Shown piece after piece: positions 7,832 through 14,819 of a stretch of 31,720 nt of DNA. The notes under the pieces are model-generated. The model was not told the origin of the DNA and ran no database searches. It saw nothing but the letters and a program-made list of their open reading frames with translations. Made by a program: the position numbers and the translations under genes. The number at the start of each line of letters is the position of its first letter. Positions within the stretch are counted from its first letter, which is position 1. This DNA comes from a virus: positions 1 to 31,720 of IMG/VR virus record IMGVR_UViG_3300034104_004629; one strand, 5' to 3'.

Positions 7832-7989
7832 TGAAAAAACTTTGGAGAATTTGGTGTAAAACCATGGGAAATAAAATATCAGATGATAGTAATGAATCTG
7901 ATATTGCAGCTATTATTAGAACATTTTGGTGGTTAATGCATATTATAACTTGCTTTTTTATTATAGCAGGTGTTATCAGACATTGGTAA
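7831..7989 (+). CDS. 52-residue membrane protein of the nrd operon
   Basis: Starts with the ATG that overlaps the previous stop (TAATG) and reads MKKLWRIWCKTMGNKISDD, then an acidic stretch, then one membrane helix of about 20 residues (FWWLMHIITCFFIIAGVI), ending RHW. The pattern W-R-I-W-x-K, acid-rich linker, I-R-T-x-W-W, I-I-T-C-F-F-I-I-A resembles tiny membrane proteins I recall near ribonucleotide reductase genes in marine T4-like cyanophages. The function is unknown. It ends exactly where the convergent gene at 7990 ends. Confidence 0.75.
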   Translation: MKKLWRIWCKTMGNKISDDSNESDIAAIIRTFWWLMHIITCFFIIAGVIRHW

Positions 7990-8295
7990 CTATATACCAA
8001 CAGCTAGTGAATAACATCTATAATATTTTGATCTACAAATTATAGTGGTATTAGCACCTTTTGCTGATAGTTGATTGGCATTAGTTATACCAGTCATAGT
8101 ATACCATGCACCATAACTACCACCATTTGGTATAGGAAATCCTACAGAAGTATTACCATTATCATATACATGAATTAATGGTACAGTTGTATAAATCTCA
8201 ACTTCAGTACATTCAATTGAAGGTAATTGAGTTAATTCGGAAGACAATATAGAAACTTGAAATGTCGAGCATACATTTATATTAGTGAATGGCAT
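7990..8295 (-). CDS. hypothetical small beta-rich protein, possibly structural
   Basis: 101 residues on the strand opposite to its neighbours. The composition (many Thr, Asn, Gly, Ile, Val; few charges) suggests a beta sandwich. Segments such as VEIYTTVPLIHVYDNGN, GFPIPNGGSYGAWY and NANQLSAKGANTTIICR resemble small phage structural proteins. Coding is supported by a late-promoter-like box 5 nt before its ATG, paired with a plus-strand box before 8354. I cannot assign a function; a decoration or tail-tip accessory protein is possible. It is an isolated minus-strand gene in a plus-strand region. Confidence 0.6.
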   Translation of the reverse strand: MPFTNINVCSTFQVSILSSELTQLPSIECTEVEIYTTVPLIHVYDNGNTSVGFPIPNGGSYGAWYTMTGITNANQLSAKGANTTIICRSKYYRCYSLAVGI

Positions 8296-8300
8296 ACTTT

Positions 8301-8308
8301 TATTTATT
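8301..8308 (-). promoter_or_regulatory. late-promoter-like octamer AATAAATA
   Basis: Minus-strand AATAAATA, 5 nt before the ATG at 8295. It is divergent from the matching box at 8341. Confidence 0.5.
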
Positions 8309-8340
8309 TTATATTAAACTTATTTTATATTAATTTTATG

Positions 8341-8348
8341 AATAAATA
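8341..8348 (+). promoter_or_regulatory. late-promoter-like octamer AATAAATA
   Basis: 5 nt before the ATG at 8354; there is no Shine-Dalgarno. It opens the fibre locus. Confidence 0.5.
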
Positions 8349-8353
8349 ATTAT

Positions 8354-8770
8354 ATGTCGATTTTACTTCCTGTTTTATCTTCTTCTCCACCATATGGTGA
8401 CATTGGTTATCATTATTCATGGGTTGGTATAGAAAATGATCAAAATAGACCAATGTATGCACAAGCAAGTTATAATATTAATAATGGAAACAATTATTTA
8501 AATATAAGTAATAGTACTATAGGAACCTCTAATGGTACGGTTTTATTAAAGAATTTAGTCAGAAAAGCTTTATATATAAGAAACATGAGCACCGAAATAT
8601 TATATATTAAATACGGAGAAGGTGCTAGTGATACTTCCTTTAATGTGACATTAAGAGGAGATCCGAATGAAGAAGGATTGGGTGATGTAATGTTTGATGA
8701 TCAAGTATATCAAGGAATTGTATCAGTTTATAGTACAGATCCTAAATATATGATATGGGAAGGCTGGTAA
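8354..8770 (+). CDS. probable small virion protein at the start of the fibre locus
   Basis: 138 residues, beta-rich, no signal or membrane segment. The N-terminal part (GDIGYHYSWVGIENDQNRP, QASYNINNGNNYLN) precedes a core that reads as beta strands: KALYIRNMSTEILYIKYGEGAS, FNVTLRG, QGIVSVYST, and the C-terminal KYMIWEGW. The order A-L-Y-I-R-N, L-Y-I-K-Y-G, F-N-V-x-L, G-I-V-S-V-Y and a terminal W-E is one I associate with small structural proteins near tail or head-fibre genes. The next gene starts 4 nt after the stop, so the two are co-translated. An attachment or decoration protein is likely but unproven. Confidence 0.65.
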   Translation: MSILLPVLSSSPPYGDIGYHYSWVGIENDQNRPMYAQASYNINNGNNYLNISNSTIGTSNGTVLLKNLVRKALYIRNMSTEILYIKYGEGASDTSFNVTLRGDPNEEGLGDVMFDDQVYQGIVSVYSTDPKYMIWEGW

Positions 8771-8774
8771 TAGT

Positions 8775-9008
8775 ATGAAAATACAAGTACAAAGAAGAAT
8801 AACTAGACCAGAAATAGAGAGTATTGTACAAACTTTAGTCTCGGAAAGATTAGCACCATATGCATCTATATTGGACGGTGTAAGTTTACAAGAATTAACA
8901 AATTACACTATAGCACCATCAGCATTAAGTGCGGGTGAATCGTTAATATTAGCATTAGATAATTCTAATATTGTAGCAGAAAAAGGATTGAATGGAGGAA
9001 ATTTTTAA
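8775..9008 (+). CDS. short fibre-locus protein (xRR start, GGNF end)
   Basis: 77 residues. It starts MKIQVQRRITRPEIESIVQ, echoing the F-Q-I-K-R-R start of the fibre proteins at 11200 and 11552, and ends LNGGNF, like LDGGDF at 11529. The middle is a helix (IESIVQTLVSERLAPYASILDG) followed by likely strands. It lacks the PASLxNGELAYNE segment. It may be an adaptor or shortened relative of the neighbouring fibres. The gene lies 4 nt after the previous stop. Confidence 0.65.
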   Translation: MKIQVQRRITRPEIESIVQTLVSERLAPYASILDGVSLQELTNYTIAPSALSAGESLILALDNSNIVAEKGLNGGNF

Positions 9009-9046
9009 TTTTTTTTAAAGAACCTTAAAAAATACATACGTATTTG

Positions 9047-9054
9047 GATAAATA
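9047..9054 (+). promoter_or_regulatory. late-promoter-like octamer GATAAATA
   Basis: One mismatch from TATAAATA. It lies 3 nt before an ATG (9058) that opens an 11-codon mini-ORF and 43 nt before the ATG of the fibre gene at 9098. Confidence 0.45.
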
Positions 9055-9057
9055 ATT

Positions 9058-9093
9058 ATGGTTGTTTTATTTATAACACCAACAACCACATAA
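9058..9093 (+). other. possible 11-codon leader ORF with a hairpin
   Basis: ATG at the usual distance from the promoter box opens MVVLFITPTTT and stops 4 nt before the fibre start at 9098. An 8-bp stem (9059-9066 with 9081-9088, 14-nt loop) spans it. It may be a translated leader or chance. Confidence 0.25.
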
Positions 9094-9097
9094 AAAT

Positions 9098-11077
9098 ATG
9101 CCAAATACAATCAGAATTAAACGTCGTTTAGATGAACCTGGTGCCCTTTCTGGAGCACCTGCATCTCTTTTAAATGCAGAATTAGCCTTCAACGAAGTAG
9201 GAGATACACTCTATTATGGTAAAGGTGACAATGGATCAGGTGTAGCTACAGAAATTATACCAATTGGTGGTGATGGATACATCGCATCAGTTGTAGATGC
9301 AGCTTCACAAAGCCTTCAACAAGATTTAACCAATGCTATTGATGGGGTTAATAACAATCTGAGTCAACTTAGTGCAGCGATTGACACTTTCGAGTCAGAG
9401 GTTATCAGCAAGATAGATTCAGATATTGCTTCTCTCTCAGCAACTGTTGATTCAGAACTTGATACTTTATCACAATCTGTTGATTCTAGATTTGCCTCTC
9501 TATCAACATCAAGTGATTCAGGTATCGCATCACTCGAAACTTTATTAAGTAATGTTTCTGCTGATTTAGATAGCCAAATTACTGCTGCTCAAAATGCCGC
9601 AGAAGCTTATACAGACAGTAGAATCACCAGTCTTATCAATGGTGCTCCCGAAGCTCTTGATACTCTTAAAGAGATTTCTGATCAATTAGCTAATGACCAG
9701 AGTGCTGTTGCTGCTTTAATTAATACAGTAACTTCTGTTAGTGGCAATCTTAGTGATGCTATTGCACAAGAAGTTTCAGATCGTCAAGCTGCCATTAGTT
9801 CTCTTTCTGGGAGCGTTGATGCACAAGTTTCAGACATTAATGACGCTATTGCACAAGAAGTTTCCGACAGACAAGCTGCTGTAAGCTCCCTTTCTGGTGC
9901 AGTTGATGCTCAAGTTTCTGATATCAATGACGCTATTGCTCAAGAAGTTTCTGATCGTCAAGCTGCTGTCAGTTCACTCTCTGGAGCTGTTGATGCTCAA
10001 GTTACAACCATCAATAATGCAATTTCTCAAGAAGTATCCGACAGACAAGCTGCTGTCAGTTCACTCTCTGGAGCTGTTGATGCTCAAGTCTCTGACATCA
10101 ATGATGCAATTTCTCAAGAAGTTTCTGATAGACAAGCTGCTATCAGCTCACTTTCTGGGAGTGTTGATGCTCAAGTTTCGGACATTAATGATGCGATAGC
10201 ACAAGAAGTTTCTGATCGTCAAGCTGCTGTAAGTTCTCTTTCTGGTAGTGTTGATGCTCAAATGGCTTCAATGCATTCCGAAATGGTTAGTGTTTCTGGT
10301 GCATTACAAACAGAAATTGATGATTTAAATACTAGTCTTGTATCAGTTAGCTCAACACTTCAAAGCGAAATTGATGCATTAGCTTCTTCACAATCTGGTG
10401 CATTAGCTAATACAATCAACAGCCTTTCTTCAACTGTTGATTCTGCTTTACAAGCCGTAAATGCTGATCTTAGTTCACTTTCTGCTGATATTGACCAAGA
10501 AGTAAGTGATCGTGGCACTGCTATTGATTCTCTCAGTTCAGACATGGTATCTCGCGATGCCGCTGCTCTTGCTGAAGCAAAAGCTTATACAGACACTGCA
10601 ATTACCAATCTTGTCAATGGTGCTCCCGCACTCTTAGACACTTTAAGCGAATTGGCTTCTGCAATTGGTGATGACGAAAATTATTTCGTCCACATGGCAG
10701 CGAAAGTCACTGCACTTTCTGGTGCTATTGATACTGCAATTCTAGATTCTGCTAATGCTGTATCTGCTGAAGCCACTGCTCGTGAAAATGCTATCAGTTC
10801 TCTTTCTGGGAGCGTTGATGCACATGTTTCAACACTTAACTCTGCTATAACTGCTGAAGTTGCTGCTCGTGAGAGTGCAGATTCTGCTTTAGATATTCGT
10901 GTTACCACTCTTGAAACTGGTTTTGATACCTTAACTGGTGCTTCTGGTGTTACTGTTCTCGGAACAATCGCCAGTCAAAACTATGATGCAGTAAGCATCA
11001 CTGGTGGTACTGTAACCTCTATAACATTATCTGCTGCTACATTAGTAGACTGCACAATGGATGCTGGTACTTTCTAA
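9098..11077 (+). CDS. tail fibre with shared N-terminal module and 29-residue repeats
   Basis: 659 residues. Residues 1-50 carry the fibre N-terminal module (NTIRIKRR, GAPASLLNAELAFNEV, TLYYGKG), also found at 11200, 11552 and 14494, probably for attachment to the tail. A long Ser/Ala/Asp-rich helical shaft follows. Two copies of a familiar fibre motif appear: AYTDSRITSLINGAPEALDTL (around residue 170) and AYTDTAITNLVNGAPALLDTL (around 497). Between them lie six tandem 29-residue repeats (QEVSDRQAAVSSLSGAVDAQV). The C-terminus has beta-like repeats ending MDAGTF. The length and Ser/Ala heptad-like pattern suggest a trimeric coiled-coil shaft. The receptor-binding tip, if any, is small, so another protein may cap it. 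Confidence 0.85.
   Translation: MPNTIRIKRRLDEPGALSGAPASLLNAELAFNEVGDTLYYGKGDNGSGVATEIIPIGGDGYIASVVDAASQSLQQDLTNAIDGVNNNLSQLSAAIDTFESEVISKIDSDIASLSATVDSELDTLSQSVDSRFASLSTSSDSGIASLETLLSNVSADLDSQITAAQNAAEAYTDSRITSLINGAPEALDTLKEISDQLANDQSAVAALINTVTSVSGNLSDAIAQEVSDRQAAISSLSGSVDAQVSDINDAIAQEVSDRQAAVSSLSGAVDAQVSDINDAIAQEVSDRQAAVSSLSGAVDAQVTTINNAISQEVSDRQAAVSSLSGAVDAQVSDINDAISQEVSDRQAAISSLSGSVDAQVSDINDAIAQEVSDRQAAVSSLSGSVDAQMASMHSEMVSVSGALQTEIDDLNTSLVSVSSTLQSEIDALASSQSGALANTINSLSSTVDSALQAVNADLSSLSADIDQEVSDRGTAIDSLSSDMVSRDAAALAEAKAYTDTAITNLVNGAPALLDTLSELASAIGDDENYFVHMAAKVTALSGAIDTAILDSANAVSAEATARENAISSLSGSVDAHVSTLNSAITAEVAARESADSALDIRVTTLETGFDTLTGASGVTVLGTIASQNYDAVSITGGTVTSITLSAATLVDCTMDAGTF
9758..10279 (+). 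repeat. six tandem 87-bp repeats in the fibre shaft
   Basis: Unit starts at 9758, 9845, 9932, 10019, 10106 and 10193, each exactly 87 bp (29 codons, A-I-A-Q-E-V-S-D-R-Q-A-A...). The copies differ mostly at silent or conservative positions. The multiple of three keeps the frame, so copy number can change shaft length. Confidence 0.9.
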
Positions 11078-11085
11078 TTAAAAAA

Positions 11086-11105
11086 TACAGTATAAATATA
11101 CTGTA
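11086..11105 (+). promoter_or_regulatory. hairpin containing an exact TATAAATA box
   Basis: 9-bp inverted repeat (11086-11094 and 11097-11105) around AA, with an exact TATAAATA at 11091-11098. A start here would give a leader of about 95 nt before the ATG at 11200. It could also act as a weak 3' hairpin for the preceding gene. Confidence 0.4.
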
Positions 11106-11126
11106 TAATTAGAAATATAAATTATG

Positions 11127-11161
11127 GTAGAGGAGTGGTTAGGGTTCATCCACTCCTCTAC
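11127..11161 (+). terminator. strong 12-bp hairpin without a clear U-tract
   Basis: GTAGAGGAGTGG (11127-11138) pairs perfectly with CCACTCCTCTAC (11150-11161) across an 11-nt loop. It is followed by TTAAAAATAAAA rather than a T-run. It may mark the 3' end of the fibre gene or be a leader hairpin of the gene at 11200. Confidence 0.45.
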
Positions 11162-11199
11162 TTAAAAATAAAAACCCACCTTTCTAAAAAAATTTATAT

Positions 11200-11529
11200 A
11201 TGGCAAACGTATTTCAAATCAAACGCAGAATAACAGATGCAGGAGCACCCGCATCTTTAGCAAATGGTGAATTAGCATATAATGAAGTTACTGATAAACT
11301 TTATTATGGTGCTGCTGATGGAACAGTTAAAGAGATTGGTGGACAAGGTACACTTGTTACTCTTTCCACTGCACAAACTGTTACAGAAGATAAAACCTTC
11401 ACTGGAGCAGTAGATCTCGGATCTGCCGCAGTAACTGTAACTCAACCCAGAACCGAAAATAGCACCAAAGTAGCCAATGCCGCTTTCGTGCAAGATGTTG
11501 CTTCATTACTTGATGGTGGAGACTTTTAA
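11200..11529 (+). CDS. short fibre or adhesin protein with the shared N-terminal module
   Basis: 109 residues. Residues 1-48 are the module (NVFQIKRR, GAPASLANGELAYNEV, KLYYGAADG), very close to that at 11552. A conserved middle follows (LVTLSTAQTVTEDKTFTGAVDLG, then KVANAAFVQDVA), ending LLDGGDF. The pattern of TLxTAQTxTxDKTFxxxV, ATTxFVQ and DGGDF is shared with residues 1-110 of the protein at 11552. This is therefore a minimal version of the module without a C-terminal receptor domain. It probably sits at the tail-fibre attachment point. Confidence 0.8.
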   Translation: MANVFQIKRRITDAGAPASLANGELAYNEVTDKLYYGAADGTVKEIGGQGTLVTLSTAQTVTEDKTFTGAVDLGSAAVTVTQPRTENSTKVANAAFVQDVASLLDGGDF

Positions 11530-11551
11530 TTTTTAATATATTTAAAATCTT

Positions 11552-12208
11552 ATGGCAAATATATTTCAAATTAAACGTAGAACATCAGGTAGTGCTGATG
11601 CACCTGCTTCATTAGCCAATGGAGAATTGGCATATAATGAAGTAGATGATAGTTTTTATTACGGTAAAGCAGATTCTGCTGTTAATCCAATTGGTGGCGT
11701 AGGTAAATATGCTACCTTGGAAACTGCTCAATCTATTACTGGAGATAAAACTTTCAGTGCTTCTGTTGTGTTATCATCCGCAGTTGCAAGTACTTTAATG
11801 AGTACAGCAACTGGAGTTGAAGTAGCAACTACCGAATTCGTACAATCTGTCTTTGCTGTTATCGATGGTGGAGATTTCGAGGGTAACGGTTATGTTCCTC
11901 CCACTCCATCTGGTACTGGTGTATATTTCTATAGCACCAGCAGCACAGATTGGTTTAGTACCAGCAATTGGTATACTAATTCTAGTCATACTCTACCAGC
12001 AGCAAATCTACCCGATGCAACAATTGATGTGGTTATCTTAGGATCAACTGCACCTATTGTGGATCTAGATTCACCTTCATGGGTACAACCTAATTCAATT
12101 GATTCTGGTACTGCTGGAATCGTATTCACTTCACAAAACAATGGTAATGTAAGTATTAACATAACTGGTAATGCAACATTCCAAGGAAATGCAACATTTA
12201 GCAATTAA
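11552..12208 (+). CDS. fibre or adhesin protein with shared module and beta C-terminus
   Basis: 218 residues. Residues 1-110 match the gene at 11200 (NIFQIKRR, APASLANGELAYNEV, TGDKTF, TTEFVQSV, DGGDF). A Gly/Pro hinge (GNGYVPPTPSGTG) leads to a beta-rich C-terminus (FYSTSSTDWFSTSNWYTN, VVILGSTAPIVDLDS) that ends in short beta-helix-like turns (NGNVSINITGNATFQGNAT). The last turns resemble the first part of the next protein, which starts 5 nt after the stop in another frame. It may be a complete short fibre or the front part of a formerly larger fibre gene. Confidence 0.8.
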   Translation: MANIFQIKRRTSGSADAPASLANGELAYNEVDDSFYYGKADSAVNPIGGVGKYATLETAQSITGDKTFSASVVLSSAVASTLMSTATGVEVATTEFVQSVFAVIDGGDFEGNGYVPPTPSGTGVYFYSTSSTDWFSTSNWYTNSSHTLPAANLPDATIDVVILGSTAPIVDLDSPSWVQPNSIDSGTAGIVFTSQNNGNVSINITGNATFQGNATFSN

Positions 12209-12213
12209 TAATT

Positions 12214-14349
12214 ATGAGCAATTATACAATAACAGGAATTGGCTATTTTCAAGATAGTTCAATAAACTATGGAACATTAAATTACGCAGAATTCACAGAT
12301 TCTGCTATAAATATGGGTACAATACTTATGTCTGCATATTTTGCAGATACATCAACAAACAGTGGAGTTATTAGCGGAGATTCTTTCTTTGCTAATAGTG
12401 CTGTTAATGATGCTACTGGAGTTGTTGCGGGTAATGCAATTTTTGCTGATACCACAACAAATAACGGAACAGTCAACGGTGATGCAGCAATTGCTGCAAC
12501 TGCTGATAATACCAACGGAACAGTAATTGGTAATGTATCTATATATAACCCAAATTCAAACAACGGACCTTATAGTGATGCATATTATGTAGATGGTGTA
12601 ATATCTCCAAGTCCAGTAGCTACTCCACAAGAAGCATTAGATAATGCAGGTGTGTGGTATGTTTATGATGGAAGTGGATATGCTTCATTTGCTGACACTG
12701 CTGGTGTACCCGTAGATGAAAGTGGTACTTGGTACGTCTATAGTGCTGGATCTAAGACCGCTTATGACACTGCTGGTGTACCAGTAGATGAAAGTGGTAC
12801 TTGGTATGTCTACAGTGGTGGATCTAAGACAGCTTATGACACTGCTGGAGTACCAGTAGATGAAAGTGGTACTTGGTATGTCTACAGTGGTGGATCTAAG
12901 ACAGCTTATGACACTGCTGGAGTACCAGTAGATGAAAGTGGTACTTGGTATGTCTACAGTGGTGGATCTAAGACAGCTTATGACACTGCTGGAGTACCAG
13001 TAGATGAAAGTGGTACTTGGTATGTCTACAGTGGTGGATCTAAGACAGCTTATGACACTGCTGGAGTACCAGTATATGAAAGTGATACTTGGTACGTCTA
13101 TAATGGTGGATCTAAAACTAATGTAAACGGACAAGTAGTGTTTGATGGCACCACTAACTGGTATCGTTACAACTCTGGTAATGGAACAGCAGAAGACTTA
13201 ACAGGACAAATCATATTTGATGGCACCACTAACTGGTATCGTTACAACTCTGGTAATGGAACAGCAGAAGATGTAACAGGTCAAGCATTAATGGATTACC
13301 ATGGAATATGGTATCGTTACAATTCAGGTAATGGAACACCAGAAGGTGTAACAGATCAAATATCATATGATGGTATTTCTTCCAATTGGTATCGTTACAA
13401 CTCTGGTAATGAAACACCAGAGAACTTAACAGGTCAAATAGTGTTTGATAGTACTTCTTCGAATTGGTATCGTTACAACTCTGGTAATGGAACACCAGAG
13501 AACTTAACAGGACAAGAATTACTCGATGGTAGCGGCAATTGGTATCGTTACAATTCAGGTGTTGGAATACCAGAAGACTTAACAGGAACAGTCTACTACG
13601 ATAATAACAATATGAATTGGTATCGTTATCTCTATGGTGATCCAACAATACAAGTTATAACAGGACTAATCTTGTATGATGAAATTTCTAGCTGGTATCG
13701 TTACAATTCAGGTGTTTCTTCACGAGAAGATGTAACAGGTCAAGTAGTGTTTGATGGCACCAATTGGACTCGTTATAACTCAGGTAATCCTGTGGCAGAA
13801 AGTCTAACAAATACAATTTACTACGATAGTTCTTCTATGAAATGGTATCGTTACAACTCAGGTGATGGAACACCAGAAGATGTAACAGGACAAATATTGT
13901 GGGTGGGCACCAACTGGTATCGTTACAACTCAGGTAATTCTGCGGCAGAAAATGTAGACGGACAAATCATATTTGATGGCACCACTAACTGGTACAGTTA
14001 TCCCTTTGTTACTGGTATAGCAGAAGATGCAAATGGTAGCGTTTTCTATGAAAATGGTGCTTGGTATCAACGTCAACAAGGAAATGGAACCCCTGTAAAT
14101 GTAACTTATGCAATAGTGCATGATGGAACTAACTGGGTTATTCTTAATTCAGATGGTACTACTACAGTAGTTTATCCAGCGTTTGATACATATTATTCAA
14201 CCGATCAAACATTAACAAGTGGTTCTTCTGTAATATTAGATCCAAGTAATAATAGTGCTCCTGCTCCTAATATGAGTGGTACCGCAACAATTAATGGAAC
14301 ATCTGATACATCATATACTACAGATGATTATGGTGTAATTACATTCTAA
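12214..14349 (+). CDS. large repeat-rich adhesin or fibre protein
   Basis: 711 residues, no signal or membrane segment. Three repeat zones are visible. Residues 1-120 have turns of about 20 residues (FTDSAINMGTI, FADTSTNSGVISG, FADTTTNNGTVNG), probably a beta-helix. Residues 161-304 are six 24-residue units with TWYVYSGGSKTAYD. Residues 306 to about 655 are about 14 diverged units of 23-26 residues built around NWYRYNSG. A short beta C-terminus follows (TYYSTDQTLTSGSSV). The aromatic W-Y-x-Y repeats could bind sugars, which is inference. It lacks the KRR module, so it probably attaches to another fibre, perhaps the product of 11552. A strong terminator follows at 14395. Confidence 0.8.
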   Translation: MSNYTITGIGYFQDSSINYGTLNYAEFTDSAINMGTILMSAYFADTSTNSGVISGDSFFANSAVNDATGVVAGNAIFADTTTNNGTVNGDAAIAATADNTNGTVIGNVSIYNPNSNNGPYSDAYYVDGVISPSPVATPQEALDNAGVWYVYDGSGYASFADTAGVPVDESGTWYVYSAGSKTAYDTAGVPVDESGTWYVYSGGSKTAYDTAGVPVDESGTWYVYSGGSKTAYDTAGVPVDESGTWYVYSGGSKTAYDTAGVPVDESGTWYVYSGGSKTAYDTAGVPVYESDTWYVYNGGSKTNVNGQVVFDGTTNWYRYNSGNGTAEDLTGQIIFDGTTNWYRYNSGNGTAEDVTGQALMDYHGIWYRYNSGNGTPEGVTDQISYDGISSNWYRYNSGNETPENLTGQIVFDSTSSNWYRYNSGNGTPENLTGQELLDGSGNWYRYNSGVGIPEDLTGTVYYDNNNMNWYRYLYGDPTIQVITGLILYDEISSWYRYNSGVSSREDVTGQVVFDGTNWTRYNSGNPVAESLTNTIYYDSSSMKWYRYNSGDGTPEDVTGQILWVGTNWYRYNSGNSAAENVDGQIIFDGTTNWYSYPFVTGIAEDANGSVFYENGAWYQRQQGNGTPVNVTYAIVHDGTNWVILNSDGTTTVVYPAFDTYYSTDQTLTSGSSVILDPSNNSAPAPNMSGTATINGTSDTSYTTDDYGVITF
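12694..13125 (+). repeat. six tandem 72-bp repeats
   Basis: Units start at 12694, 12766, 12838, 12910, 12982 and 13054 (24 codons each). The units at 12838, 12910 and 12982 read as identical DNA, so the array expanded recently. The flanking units have diverged. Confidence 0.92.
13129..14177 (+). repeat. about 14 diverged NWYRYNSG repeats
   Basis: Units of 23-26 codons, each with a G-Q-I-x-F-D-G start, W-Y-R-Y-N-S-G core and a T-P/A-E-D/N-L/V-T end. Length and sequence vary, so this array is older than the 72-bp array next to it. The last two or three units are degenerate. Confidence 0.85.
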
Positions 14350-14362
14350 GATAATTAATATA

Positions 14363-14430
14363 ATTCTAACGTCCAATCCGTAGAATAACAAATTTGGGTA
14401 GACTCAGAAATGGGTCTACCCATTTTTTTT
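14363..14430 (+). terminator. tandem hairpins with a rho-independent terminator
   Basis: The second hairpin pairs TGGGTAGAC (14395-14403) with GTCTACCCA (14414-14422), followed by eight T residues. This is a textbook terminator for the fibre transcript. A weaker hairpin (ATTCTA with TAGAAT, 14363-14386) precedes it. Confidence 0.9.
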
Positions 14431-14474
14431 GATATTTTGAAGGTATAAAAACCTTGTAAATATGTGTATAAGAC

Positions 14475-14482
14475 AATAAATA
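14475..14482 (+). promoter_or_regulatory. late-promoter-like octamer AATAAATA
   Basis: 11 nt before the ATG at 14494 and just after the terminator. It supports that ATG as the true start rather than the in-frame ATG at 14464, which lies upstream of the box. Confidence 0.45.
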
Positions 14483-14493
14483 TAACCAAAACC

Positions 14494-14790
14494 ATGATTC
14501 CGTCTAGAACTATTTTATTAAAAAGAAGAAAAAGTGGAAATTCTGGTCCACCATCTACATTGAAAAATGGTGAATTAGCATTTAACGAAGTAGATAAAAC
14601 TTTGTATTACGGTTCTGGCTCAGATGAAAATGATAATGCTGTGGAGATAATTACCATAGCAGGTAATCATACTAACATTTTAAAGGATGCTTCTATTGTA
14701 ACGCCAAACCATAACCCACATCCTACTAATCAATATTTGGTAATAAATATTAACGGAACACAAAAAGCCATAAGATTATACGATCTTTAA
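14494..14790 (+). CDS. short protein with the fibre N-terminal module
   Basis: 98 residues from the chosen ATG; an in-frame ATG at 14464 would add ten residues. The start at 14494 gives MIPSRTILLKRR, aligning with MANVFQIKRR of the other fibres, and lies downstream of a promoter-like box. The module continues GPPSTLKNGELAFNEV and TLYYGSGSD. The remainder (NILKDASIVTPNHNPHPTN, then a likely beta strand pair YLVININGTQKAIRLYDL) is a small cap of unknown role. It is the fourth copy of the module in this locus, set apart by the terminator at 14395, so it is transcribed separately. Confidence 0.78.
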   Translation: MIPSRTILLKRRKSGNSGPPSTLKNGELAFNEVDKTLYYGSGSDENDNAVEIITIAGNHTNILKDASIVTPNHNPHPTNQYLVININGTQKAIRLYDL

Positions 14791-14819
14791 TTAATTTATA
14801 TTATTTGCTATCTTTAAAA

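Noticed and set aside
9068-9075. Minus-strand exact TATAAATA
   Set aside because: No minus-strand gene follows; it falls within a leader hairpin and is expected by chance in AT-rich DNA.
9897-10199. Leu-rich plus-strand open frame inside the fibre repeats
   Set aside because: Shadow frame of the 87-bp repeats; its pattern follows the repeat period, and it has no start context of its own.
9758-10279. Regular repeats as a CRISPR array
   Set aside because: Units are contiguous, 87 bp long, in frame and translated, with no spacers.
12685-13134. Long minus-strand open frame opposite the 72-bp repeats
   Set aside because: It is a mirror of the repeat array (its units repeat with the same 72-bp period), has no promoter box and overlaps a well-supported coding gene.
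14464-14493. Upstream ATG as start of the fourth fibre-module protein
   Set aside because: The ten extra residues break alignment with the other modules and lie before or on the promoter-like box; the ATG at 14494 fits better.
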